A DNA stretch of 64,000 bases, from positions 61,811-125,810 of the forward strand of contig JBBEWH010000014.1 in assembly GCA_037414955.1 (NCBI GenBank), written 5' to 3'. Of this stretch, positions 15,453 through 23,188 are shown piece by piece; the first letter of the stretch is position 1, and every line of letters starts with the position of its first letter. The notes under the pieces are model-generated. The model made no database searches and was not told the origin of the DNA. It saw only the letters and a list, made by a program, of their open reading frames with translations. This DNA comes from Phytohabitans sp037414955. Its GTDB lineage: Bacteria > Actinomycetota > Actinomycetes > Mycobacteriales > Micromonosporaceae. The translations under genes and the position numbers were made by a program.

Positions 15453-17810
15453 CTACAGGAGGTCGAATATTGACCCCTGCGTTGAGGGTTTCGACCGAGA
15501 ACCCTCGAATAGAGTGTGGTGGCCGGCAGGCCATGGCCGACTCTCCCTATTTGTCATCTCCTCAAGGCGCTCGACCGCGTACGCAAGCTCAAAGCTAGAG
15601 TATCCCCACCTAGCCCCAACTTCTTGAAGGCGCTCAAGCTGTTCCAATGTCGCACCGACTTCCAGACCTCGCGCCGAAGCGGGATCATGCAAGTACTCGA
15701 CCACAGGCTCCACGATGTCGGCTGCAAACGTTTCGAACAGGCTTTCGGCCTCCGTGACGTGCTCTGCATTTGGACCTACTACGTCAAATGCGTCCGCGAG
15801 GGTCGACCAGGATTCGAGGTCATCGGGCCACCCAAGTGCTTCCAGCAGCGCCGCATCGAATCGCCAAACATGCGATTGCCAAGTCTCGTACGCACCGGCA
15901 CGCAGCGACGATGCGATATTTATGGCGTCTGCCGACCTCATCTGGTGGACGGAATTTGCAAGCAGTTCGATGACTTGCTCACCCAGCGATGCAGGCGCGT
16001 GCGCGTCTTGCGCAAGGTACATCTCGCCTAGGACGTCGAGCCGACGACTAAAGCGGCCAAATTGAGAGGCACGAAATGTAAAGAGTGCTCTTTCTGCGAT
16101 GGTTGGAGGGACGATCAACGACTGTTCCGCAACCCGAGTTAGGTCTTGGATAGGTCGTTTGTTCGTGGCTTGAACTGCGCCGCCGCTCGTAGAGTCAAGC
16201 ACACCAGTCAACCTTGCGAGCGGCTCAACCTGCTCAAAGAATGAGGCCGAACTCAATAGTGCGTTTAGGTCGTCTGGGAATATCTGCAGGTGGCGAGTTA
16301 GCGCGTCTAGGACTCCTGGATTTGCAAAGGAGACCGTTGTAACACTTAATCCAGCGGACCGTTCGACTTGAACCAGGTCGCCGTCCAGGACGTGAAGCCC
16401 TCCTTCGAAATCGATACTGCGTATCGTCCGTCCGCGAACCTGCTGGAGGCTGCCAACCGCACGAAAAAGATCTTCAACGAGTACCAGCGCGCTCCCAAAA
16501 GACCAAAGTGTTGGCAAAAGATCTAGCTCAAGCCTAGAAATCTGGTTTCTCAGGACATGGTTCCAGAGGTTCTCCGGCGCGTCCAATGCCTCAGAAATCC
16601 TTCGCGGAACGTCAATCGCCAAAGGGATTTGCGTGCGGTCTTCAGCTGAGTGACGTGTCCGGGTGGACAACCCAGAGCTACGGACGATGGACATTATCGC
16701 GACCTCAATAAGACGGGGATTGAAGTTGCGGTGGTGCGCTAGTCGCTCATAGCGGGAGCCGGCATCGGCAGCGCCCGCCGCAAGCGAACGTATAGGCGAG
16801 AAGTAGAGTTGATTGAAGAGAATATGTGCTCGCTCCGGGCTAGACAAGCCGCGCGCGTCTACCGCGACCTTCGCGACATCCACGAGTTCGTCGCCAAGCT
16901 TCTCGTAGCTGATCCTGGCTTGTTGAAGAATGTAGTCCCTGGTGGTGAGTATAAACAGCTTACTCTCGTCGCGTTCGACATGATGCATTAACCGAACAAG
17001 CTCTCCATCTTCGCCCTTCCTGAGCTTAGCATCTAGACGCGTCTTGCCGAGGAAGTCGTCAAAGAAGAGCACCTGCTTCTCACCGGGAACCACCTGGTCC
17101 TCTAGCTCGCGCACGTCGCCTATAGCCGCGACCGGCAAGAATCCATCAGCCATGGCCTTAAGCAGGAGGACTGACGCTGTCGCGGTCTTACCTACACCTG
17201 GCGGTCCTGTCAGAATACATACCCCGTGCCTTCGGAGGATTTCATTCGCGCGTCGAACTACGGCGGTCTCGACGAAGGTGGACCGAAGCCTCTCTAGCTC
17301 TGACCTTAGAGCCGCCGAGCGGAGAGTCTCAGTTCTGGCTCCGATTGCCTGGAGCGCCGCGGTGCTAGTGAGCCATAGTTTTAGATTCGCGCGTTCGACC
17401 GACGGATGCCTTCTAAGAAGTCCTTCAATATCTTCTCGCGCGATTATATCTCGGACGTCGATCTTTCCGTCGAACAGAGAGACAATCTTATCTTTGTTAG
17501 CTCTGATGAGTCGGGCCGATGTGGCGATGATGTATCTGGATGCTTGCTCCACGATCGGGTTACACGCATCCCTTGCAATCGTCGCAGATATAGACGAGTA
17601 AGCTCCGAGCGGGCGATGTTTGCACTGGACTACAAGTTCATCGCCATCGCCCAAATCCAGCGGAGGCCCAGTGGGGCCAAGCGCGCGAAGATCAACCCCA
17701 CCGTCTCGGCCGCGTGGGAAGAGGTCAACTGCGATACCCCACTCGGCGGAAAGCAGATCTGCTACGAGCTGTTCGAAGTCGTAGTCGGAGAGGTTCTCAA
17801 ACGCGTGCAT
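15453..17810 (-). CDS. Mrr-like restriction endonuclease fused to nSTAND3 NTPase
   Basis: A 785-residue protein. Residues 1-130 form a PD-(D/E)xK Mrr-type nuclease: E13, D40 in G-R-D-G-G-V-D and Q62-C-K64, the classical E-x-D-QxK set. A P-loop NTPase follows with Walker A G-P-P-G-V-G-K-T (202-209) and a Walker B F-F-D-D-F-L-G (249-255); the D-D-F-L-G form is characteristic of the nSTAND3 group. The remaining ~450 residues are helical, probably the sensor or arm region. Nuclease-STAND fusions are typical NTP-gated defence proteins. Base composition is visibly lower in GC than all neighbours, and codons such as AGA, TTA and ATA appear, indicating acquisition from another source. It converges with the NACHT gene, 108 bases apart. 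Confidence 0.88.
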   Translation of the reverse strand: MHAFENLSDYDFEQLVADLLSAEWGIAVDLFPRGRDGGVDLRALGPTGPPLDLGDGDELVVQCKHRPLGAYSSISATIARDACNPIVEQASRYIIATSARLIRANKDKIVSLFDGKIDVRDIIAREDIEGLLRRHPSVERANLKLWLTSTAALQAIGARTETLRSAALRSELERLRSTFVETAVVRRANEILRRHGVCILTGPPGVGKTATASVLLLKAMADGFLPVAAIGDVRELEDQVVPGEKQVLFFDDFLGKTRLDAKLRKGEDGELVRLMHHVERDESKLFILTTRDYILQQARISYEKLGDELVDVAKVAVDARGLSSPERAHILFNQLYFSPIRSLAAGAADAGSRYERLAHHRNFNPRLIEVAIMSIVRSSGLSTRTRHSAEDRTQIPLAIDVPRRISEALDAPENLWNHVLRNQISRLELDLLPTLWSFGSALVLVEDLFRAVGSLQQVRGRTIRSIDFEGGLHVLDGDLVQVERSAGLSVTTVSFANPGVLDALTRHLQIFPDDLNALLSSASFFEQVEPLARLTGVLDSTSGGAVQATNKRPIQDLTRVAEQSLIVPPTIAERALFTFRASQFGRFSRRLDVLGEMYLAQDAHAPASLGEQVIELLANSVHQMRSADAINIASSLRAGAYETWQSHVWRFDAALLEALGWPDDLESWSTLADAFDVVGPNAEHVTEAESLFETFAADIVEPVVEYLHDPASARGLEVGATLEQLERLQEVGARWGYSSFELAYAVERLEEMTNRESRPWPAGHHTLFEGSRSKPSTQGSIFDLL

Positions 17811-18349
17811 GACCCCACTTCCGTGTCGCCGAGTCCGGACGGTCCTTGCCTTGTACTACGTCACGTTATGGCGGAACGGCGGGTCGAGGGAAGAGCTGAC
17901 GTACTCCGCCAGGCTGCCTCGATGACGCTCGGCTCGCCATAACTCCTGTACAACTGGCAGCTCCGAGCCGTGACGCTAAGTCCTTATGGTTCCGCGAGAG
18001 GCCGCAGCGCACTATCTTCGACATGTCCGGACATCTGCGGCGCGACCGAATGTCACTCATAGTGACTCGGAGGTGTTGCGCGGCATGCGCGTCAGGGCTA
18101 CCCCGGCGCCCGGTCAGACCGACATAACCAGAGCGCGCTTTCGCCCGCACGGACAGCCTGAATCAGGCCAGAAGTCGTTCGTGGCCAACAGCCTCCCCTA
18201 CCAGCGTCGGCCGTACCGCAAACCTGGGCTGGCACCACGCCGGTCGAGCAGCGCGTCGCCTCCGGGCGACACGCCGGGCCGGGCTTCGTGTTTTGGGCCT
18301 CGGGTGAGGGAGAATTTCGAGAAGTCGTCGGCGACGGAAGGGGTGCGGG
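17811..18349. other. Gene-poor region with two palindromes
   Basis: About 540 bases between the divergent nuclease-STAND gene and the gene at 18350. No gene is supported. It includes a perfect 12-base palindrome ATGTCCGGACAT (18023-18034) and a perfect dyad GTCACT-CAT-AGTGAC (18052-18066). The end of the stretch carries GGAAGGGG, the ribosome site for 18350. Confidence 0.5.
18023..18066. promoter_or_regulatory. Pair of palindromic candidate operators
   Basis: ATGTCCGGACAT at 18023-18034 is a perfect palindrome. GTCACT-CAT-AGTGAC at 18052-18066 is a perfect 6-3-6 inverted repeat. Both lie in the divergent intergenic region near the XRE-ImmA operon, so one may be its autoregulatory site. Confidence 0.45.
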
Positions 18350-18991
18350 ATGGCGCAGCACGAGGCGGTGTACGAGGAGGGTCGGTCCGCCGACAGGCTG
18401 GCTGAGCTGGGCCTCAAGCCGGAGATGCTCGATCACGTCCTGCGCGGCGCGGACGCCGAGGCCCGCACCTACACCGAGCTCGACCCGCCCAACATGCAGG
18501 GCATGGCGCGCTACTCGCGCACCGTCCGCCTGCTGCGCGAGCAGCTCCTGCCGCTGGGCTGGAGCTTCGACAACCCGCGCAACCTGGCCCGCACCGTCTC
18601 CCCGGATCGCCGCGTCGCGATCATCGCCACGCTCGGCGACGCGGCCACCGGTGACCCGGCCCAGAACCCGTCCACCAAGTACGAGAAGGGCGTCGCCACC
18701 GCCGAGGCGATCAACCGCAACTTCGTCCAGCTCATGCTGCCGATGGACCTGGGCGACGAGGACCCCTTCGACGACGCGGACGAGACCGCCATCACCACCT
18801 GGGTGCTGCTGTACCACGTGACCGACACCGAGATCCGCGCCGAGCTGTCGCTGCCGGACTCCATTGTCGACGGCCACCCGGCCACCTGGCTGGAGCGGAT
18901 CGTCCTGGCACCCGTCACGTTCGAGCCGGAGGCCCACACCCAGCAGCGAAAGCAAGACTCGGACGTCACCGTCACCCGCCGCATCGCGTGA
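18350..18991 (+). CDS. Unknown protein coupled to XRE-ImmA peptidase
   Basis: A 213-residue soluble protein that I do not recognise. It is acidic in its middle third (M-D-L-G-D-E-D-P-F-D-D-A-D-E-T), has no signal peptide or membrane segment, and no catalytic motif stands out. The GTG start of the downstream XRE-ImmA/IrrE gene overlaps its stop (GTGA), so the two are translationally coupled. Since ImmA-type peptidases usually act on a specific partner, often a repressor or a toxin/antitoxin component, this protein could be the substrate, inhibitor or effector of that peptidase; this is inference from arrangement only. The ribosome site GGAAGGGG lies just upstream of ATG 18350. Confidence 0.75.
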   Translation: MAQHEAVYEEGRSADRLAELGLKPEMLDHVLRGADAEARTYTELDPPNMQGMARYSRTVRLLREQLLPLGWSFDNPRNLARTVSPDRRVAIIATLGDAATGDPAQNPSTKYEKGVATAEAINRNFVQLMLPMDLGDEDPFDDADETAITTWVLLYHVTDTEIRAELSLPDSIVDGHPATWLERIVLAPVTFEPEAHTQQRKQDSDVTVTRRIA

Positions 18992-20085
18992 GCCACAGTT
19001 TCACCCCCAGCCGCCTCGCCCTGGCCCGCAAGCGGCGCGGCATGACGCTGGTCCAGCTCGCCGCCGCGGCGAAGATCAGCGTGCGCAGCCTCTCCGGGTA
19101 CGAGAACGGCGGCCAGCGCCCCACCAGCGAGGTCCAGCAGAAGATCGCCACGGCCCTCGACATACCGGAGGACTTCCTGCGGGCCGACGACGTGGACGAG
19201 ATTCCCGTCGACGCGATCAGCTTCCGCGCGCTGAGCAAGCTGACCGCCGGCCAGCGCGACATGGCGCGGGCCGCCGGCCGGATCGCGCTGCTGCTGGCCG
19301 ACTGGATCGAGCAGCGCTTCGAGCTGCCGGAAAGCGACGTGCCCTCACTGCCCAAGCTGGACCCGGAGACCGCCGCGGAGGTGGTGCGGGCCCGCTGGGG
19401 CCTGGGCGCCGCGCCGCTGGGCAACCTGGTACGGCTGCTGGAGGCGCACGGGGTACGGGTGTTCTCGCTCGCCGCCGACTGCGCGGCGGTCGACGCGTTC
19501 TCGTTCAGCTGGCACCAGCAGCCGTACGTGCTGCTGAACACCGCCAAGTCCGGCGAGCGGGGCCGGTTCGACGCCGCGCACGAGTTGGGCCATCTGGTCC
19601 TGCACAGCGAGCACCGCGTACCCCATGGTCCGGAAGCCGAACAGGAGGCGAACCGGTTCGCGGCCGCGTTCCTCATGCCCCGTGCCAGCGTGCTGGCGGC
19701 GAATCTCGCCGCCGCCACCGCGGACCGCATCCTGGCCGCGAAGCAGACGTGGCGGGTCGCGGCGATGGCCTTGACGTACCGGCTGCACGAGTTGGAGCTT
19801 CTCACCGACTGGGGCTACCGCACGGCGTGCGTCGATCTGTCGCGCCGCGGCTACCGCACCGGCGAGCCGGACGGCATCGCGCGCGAGACGTCCCAGTTGC
19901 TGGAGAAGGTGTTCCGCACGCTGCGCGCCGAGCGGATCACGCCCGCCGCCATCGCCCGCGACCTGCACATCACGGTGGCCGAGCTGAACCGCTTGGTCTT
20001 CGGCCTGATTCCGACCGCGATCGACGGCGACCGCGCCCACCCGACCAAGGCCAAGCGTCCCACGCTCACCCTGGTCAAGAGCTGA
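18988..20085 (+). CDS. XRE HTH + ImmA/IrrE metallopeptidase
   Basis: A 365-residue protein. Residues ~8-65 are a Cro/C1-type HTH (A-R-K-R-R-G-M-T-L-V-Q-L-A, then V-R-S-L-S-G-Y-E-N-G). The ImmA/IrrE zinc peptidase domain follows (~150-260) with the active-site motif H198-E-L-G-H202 and the downstream acidic residue in E-Q-E-A-N-R-F-A-A-A-F-L-M-P. In this family the HTH binds DNA and the peptidase cleaves a repressor in response to stress or mobile-element signals, as in ICEBs1 ImmA and Deinococcus IrrE. It begins with a GTG overlapping the preceding stop codon, and lies at the edge of the island with the two STAND genes, which suggests a role in defence or in control of a mobile element. Confidence 0.88.
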   Translation: MSHSFTPSRLALARKRRGMTLVQLAAAAKISVRSLSGYENGGQRPTSEVQQKIATALDIPEDFLRADDVDEIPVDAISFRALSKLTAGQRDMARAAGRIALLLADWIEQRFELPESDVPSLPKLDPETAAEVVRARWGLGAAPLGNLVRLLEAHGVRVFSLAADCAAVDAFSFSWHQQPYVLLNTAKSGERGRFDAAHELGHLVLHSEHRVPHGPEAEQEANRFAAAFLMPRASVLAANLAAATADRILAAKQTWRVAAMALTYRLHELELLTDWGYRTACVDLSRRGYRTGEPDGIARETSQLLEKVFRTLRAERITPAAIARDLHITVAELNRLVFGLIPTAIDGDRAHPTKAKRPTLTLVKS

Positions 20086-20086
20086 A

Positions 20087-20116
20087 TGTAACGCCGGAGG
20101 CATCGTCGTCCGTCTA
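20087..20116 (+). promoter_or_regulatory. ECF-type promoter of the sigma factor gene, likely leaderless
   Basis: TGTAAC at 20087-20092 and CGTCTA at 20111-20116 are separated by 18 bases, the form of an actinobacterial ECF sigma promoter (-35 TGTAAC-like, -10 CGTC). The expected transcript start would fall about at the GTG at 20123, so the sigma factor is probably translated from a leaderless mRNA and controls its own gene. Confidence 0.55.
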
Positions 20117-20122
20117 GTCCGC

Positions 20123-20662
20123 GTGAGTGACAGGGAGACGGAGTTCCGGGACTTCGTCGGCGCGCAGATGGAGCCGTTACGCGGGTTGGCGTACCTGACC
20201 TGCGGCGACTGGCAGGTCGCCGAGGACGCGGTCCTCACCGTGCTGGCCAAGCTCTACGTGAAATGGCACCGCGTCGACCGGCCGGACAGCTACGCCCGTA
20301 CGGCCGTGGTCCGCGCGGCGATCGACGAGACCCGGCGGCCGTGGTGGCGTCGGGAACAGTCGCACAGCCATGCCATGCCGGAGCGCCCGCTGCCGGACCG
20401 CACCGACGCGGTCGATGACCGGTTGCACCTGCGACAGGCCTTGCGGCGGCTGCCCTCGATGCTGCGCGCGGTGCTGGTGCTGCGCTTCCTGGAGGGCCTG
20501 AGCGTGCGGCAGACGGCCGAGGCGCTCGGTTGCCCCGAGGGCACGGTGAAGGGTTACACGTCGCGTGGGCTGGCCGCGCTGCGCGAGGTCCTGGGCGTCG
20601 ATCTTTCTGCGGAAACAGACGCGGAGACAGGGAAGGGACATCATGAAGCGAGAGCTGTCTGA
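20123..20662 (+). CDS. SigE-family RNA polymerase sigma factor
   Basis: A 179-residue sigma-70 family protein of the short ECF type. Region 2 is at residues ~8-75 (F-R-D-F-V-G-A-Q-M-E-P-L-R-G-L-A-Y-L-T-C-G-D) and region 4 at ~100-160 (L-P-S-M-L-R-A-V-L-V-L-R-F-L-E-G-L-S-V-R-Q-T-A-E-A-L-G-C-P-E-G-T-V-K in two parts), the normal arrangement of the actinobacterial SigE family. It directs RNA polymerase to a small regulon, probably including itself. Its end overlaps the start of the next gene, a membrane protein in the place usually held by an anti-sigma factor. A promoter of ECF form lies just upstream, and the GTG start leaves almost no leader. Confidence 0.9.
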   Translation: MSDRETEFRDFVGAQMEPLRGLAYLTCGDWQVAEDAVLTVLAKLYVKWHRVDRPDSYARTAVVRAAIDETRRPWWRREQSHSHAMPERPLPDRTDAVDDRLHLRQALRRLPSMLRAVLVLRFLEGLSVRQTAEALGCPEGTVKGYTSRGLAALREVLGVDLSAETDAETGKGHHEARAV

Positions 20663-21851
20663 GTTGCTCAACGATGCCAAGGCGGACCCGCCGCCGCCGC
20701 GCTACGGCGTCGACGACGTGGTCACCGCCGGTCGCCGGCTGCGGGCGCGCCGCCGGGCCTGGGGCGGTGCGGCGACGGCCGCCACGGTGGTCGCGGTGGC
20801 GGCGGCCGTCGCCGTGCCACAACTGGTCGCGGGTGAGCCGTCCTCGGCCCCGACCGGCCTGGGCGCCGGGTCGCTGACCTCGCCGGCGACGCAGCCGGCG
20901 CCGTTGAACTATCCGCAGAGCCGCTGGGAGTACGCCTTCAAGGGGTACCGGGTCGGCGTGTACCAGGTCAACGACCCGTTTCTGGTCACCGCCGGTTTCC
21001 AGCAGGCCACCATCCGCATCGGCGACGAGATCGAGGCGGTGTACGGGGACCTCAAGCCCGGTGTCAAGCCGGGCGGAGGGCCGAAGGGGCGGGCGGAGGA
21101 TTACGAGATCGCGTACTCGGCGCCTGGTTCGAGCCTGCTGCTGACCGTGTACCGGCCGGGCGTCTTCGACCCGGTGCTGTTCTCCGGCGGCACCCAGGTG
21201 ACCGTGGGCGGCAGACCCGGCCTGTTCAAGCAGAACATCCACCTCGACGGTGACCGGAGCAGGCGCGACGACGGCCATCCGGGCCTGGCCTGGCAGTACG
21301 CCGACGACGCCTGGGCGGTCATCTACACCTCACGCCCCAACCAGGTCGGCATGGGGGATTTCCTGGCGATCGCGCGCGGGCTGGGCGGCGTGGACGCGTA
21401 CCCGGCGACGGTCGCGGTGAAGCTCACGCACGTGCCGTCGGGCTACGAGCTCGCCTCGGGTGGCCGGGGCGCCGACTGGCCGCACGGTGGCGGGGAGTTC
21501 CAGCGGACGAACCTGCGCCTGGTCAAGGGTGGCCAGGACGCGGCCGGCCGGATGACGACGCCGGTGATCGACGACGAGACCAGCACGGTGCGGGACATCC
21601 GGATCAACCTCTACCGGGCCGACTTCTCAGAGAAACGCCCGCCCGCGGGCGCCGATCCGCAGGCCCCCTATTGCAACAGCGGCAACGCGAACCTCTGCTA
21701 CCGGATGGCGCCGGGGGGCGGGTGGCAGGCCGAGATCGAGGGCAGCGGCGAGCAGTCCACGACCGAGCTGAAGCGGGTCCTGGCGGGCCTGGAGTTCGCG
21801 ACGGTCGACGCCCCGTCGACCTGGTACCCGATCACCACCGCGACCCGGTAA
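20643..21851 (+). CDS. Membrane-anchored putative sigma-factor partner
   Basis: A 402-residue protein whose ATG overlaps the last 20 bases of the sigma factor gene. It has a short cytoplasmic N-terminus (M-K-R-E-L-S-E-L-L-N-D-A-K), one membrane segment at ~45-62 (G-G-A-A-T-A-A-T-V-V-A-V-A-A-A-V-A-V) after an R-A-R-R-R stop, and a large extracytoplasmic domain. The arrangement is that of anti-sigma or sigma-associated membrane proteins in Micromonosporaceae and Streptomyces. The N-terminal domain is too short and lacks the H-x3-C-x2-C motif of zinc anti-sigma factors, so binding of the sigma factor is not proven. The outer domain has no family I recognise. Confidence 0.75.
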   Translation: MKRELSELLNDAKADPPPPRYGVDDVVTAGRRLRARRRAWGGAATAATVVAVAAAVAVPQLVAGEPSSAPTGLGAGSLTSPATQPAPLNYPQSRWEYAFKGYRVGVYQVNDPFLVTAGFQQATIRIGDEIEAVYGDLKPGVKPGGGPKGRAEDYEIAYSAPGSSLLLTVYRPGVFDPVLFSGGTQVTVGGRPGLFKQNIHLDGDRSRRDDGHPGLAWQYADDAWAVIYTSRPNQVGMGDFLAIARGLGGVDAYPATVAVKLTHVPSGYELASGGRGADWPHGGGEFQRTNLRLVKGGQDAAGRMTTPVIDDETSTVRDIRINLYRADFSEKRPPAGADPQAPYCNSGNANLCYRMAPGGGWQAEIEGSGEQSTTELKRVLAGLEFATVDAPSTWYPITTATR

Positions 21852-21955
21852 CGCGAGCCGGCGCTCAGGAGCCACCGCGCTCGCGGGCTCCTGGGCGCCG
21901 GCGGGCATCCGCGTCCGCGGTTGCCATGGTGGTCTGCGTCACGGACGCGGCGGGT

Positions 21956-22405
21956 TCAGCATCTCCTGACGGCCGGGTGCGGGTCGGGACCGGTGCCGAG
22001 GTAGTAGCCCGCGGCGTAGCCGCGTGGGAAGTCCGGAGGCCAGGGTCCGGTGATGTGCGTGCCCCAGTACCAGACGTTGTCACCGTTGACGGACTGCCCG
22101 GGTACCCAGCAGTGCAGCCAGAAGTCGGCGCCGACCCACATGGTGCTCACCACGCCGTGGCTGGTGCTCGGCCCGGTGCGTAGGTTGAGGTTGGCCTTGG
22201 ACGGTGCGCACAGCGCGTTGTCGGGCACCATACCCGGCCGGTTGCACAGGAATGTCTCATCCGCCATGACGCTGACGCCGCCGGTGCCCCTTGCCGGCGG
22301 TGGTGCGGGCGCCGCGTTGGCGGTGCCGGGTACGGCGATCGCGGTGATCAGTGCGGCCGCGCAGAGCAGGCGGCTCGCCCTGACTCCTGGTGTTGGTATT
22401 CGCAC
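21956..22405 (-). CDS. Secreted SH3-like protein (tandem copy 2)
   Basis: A 149-residue exported protein. A signal peptide covers the first ~30 residues (A-A-A-L-I-T-A-I-A-V-P-G-T-A-N-A) and the mature part has two Cys pairs and the pattern L-N-L-R-T-G-P-S-T-S, typical of bacterial SH3-like domains that bind cell-wall peptides, then N-G-D-N-V-W-Y-W and a final G-Y-Y-L-G-T-G-x-D-P-H-P. GTG 22405 is the likely start because AGAAGGG lies upstream and it leaves a standard signal peptide; a longer frame reaches 22483. It is a paralogue of the gene 15 bases upstream at 22420-22845, so the pair arose by tandem duplication. The role in the envelope is unknown. Confidence 0.8.
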   Translation of the reverse strand: MRIPTPGVRASRLLCAAALITAIAVPGTANAAPAPPPARGTGGVSVMADETFLCNRPGMVPDNALCAPSKANLNLRTGPSTSHGVVSTMWVGADFWLHCWVPGQSVNGDNVWYWGTHITGPWPPDFPRGYAAGYYLGTGPDPHPAVRRC

Positions 22406-22419
22406 GGATGGTTCCCTTC

Positions 22420-22845
22420 TCAGCAGTGGGCCACCCACGGGTGCGGGTCGCGCCCGGTTGCCAGGTAGTAGCCGGCCGCCCATCCCTTCGGCCAGTGGAT
22501 CGGGTTCACAGTGAAGCCCTCGGAGGCGTCGTCGACCCAGTACCAGACGTTGTCACCGTTGATCGACTGACCGGTCGTCCAGCAGTGAACCCAGACGATC
22601 GAGTCCGTGTCCATTGTGGTGACGATGCCCGAGTTGGTGTTCGGCTGGGTGCGCAGGTTGAGGCGGGCGGTCGGGTTCGTGCAGGCCGCCCTTTCCTGGA
22701 TCCACTCGCAGAGCTCCAGCGACTGGGCGCCGACGTCACTGTTAGCGGGCGATGCCGGCGGTCGCGCGGCCGCGGGGGTGGCGAGACTCGTGGTGACGGT
22801 GAGCATGGCGGCGAGAACGGCCACCTTACGAGGGATTCTGGGCAT
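22420..22845 (-). CDS. Secreted SH3-like protein (tandem copy 1)
   Basis: A 141-residue exported protein with a signal peptide (residues 1-27, ending A-T-P-A-A-A) and a mature domain sharing its motifs with the next gene: a Cys near the start, R-L-N-L-R-T-Q-P-N-T-N, W-V-H-C-W, S-I-N-G-D-N-V-W-Y-W and a final G-Y-Y-L-A-T-G-R-D-P-H-P-W. The L-N-L-R-T pattern identifies an SH3-like fold, common in secreted wall-binding proteins. The start ATG 22845 is preceded by CGGAG. A perfect dyad (GTCCTA-T-TAGGAC) sits 14 bases before the start and probably regulates both tandem genes, which read in the same direction. Confidence 0.8.
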   Translation of the reverse strand: MPRIPRKVAVLAAMLTVTTSLATPAAARPPASPANSDVGAQSLELCEWIQERAACTNPTARLNLRTQPNTNSGIVTTMDTDSIVWVHCWTTGQSINGDNVWYWVDDASEGFTVNPIHWPKGWAAGYYLATGRDPHPWVAHC

Positions 22846-22859
22846 CGGAACTCCGCTCT

Positions 22860-22872
22860 GTCCTATTAGGAC
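22860..22872. promoter_or_regulatory. Dyad upstream of tandem secreted genes
   Basis: Perfect inverted repeat GTCCTA-T-TAGGAC, 14 bases upstream of the ATG at 22845. It overlaps the likely -10 region (TAATAG on the minus strand) and so could be a repressor site. Confidence 0.5.
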
Positions 22873-23188
22873 AAGTCAAGGTGGCGTCGGGAACGCGACG
22901 ACCGCCACGAGAGGCCGCGCCTGCCGCGAAGGACATTCGACGATTGCGGGCACTCAATCACGCGGGGCTTTCATATCTGCTTCACTTCCGCTTCAGCGCG
23001 CTGTCCAGTTTCCGCAAGATCGAATGCTGGCGATTCCCGACGGCAGCGCCGTACTCTCGCCGTACCGGATCAGCGCAGGGGCGCTGCGAGCGGGTCTACG
23101 GGGACTTTCAGCCACACCGTCGTGACGACGGCGCCTAAGTCCACAGTGGTCAGACTGTCCGGTTCTGCGCGGCGGAGTTGGGGGACTC
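22873..23188. other. Intergenic region between divergent secreted/envelope genes
   Basis: About 315 bases with no supported gene, separating the tandem secreted genes (minus) from the amidase gene (plus). It should hold the amidase promoter, but no clear -35/-10 pair can be assigned by eye; the ribosome site is GGGGG just before ATG 23189. Confidence 0.4.

Noticed and set aside
20643..21851. Membrane protein as a classical zinc anti-sigma factor
   Set aside because: The H-x3-C-x2-C motif is missing, so only a general partner role is claimed.
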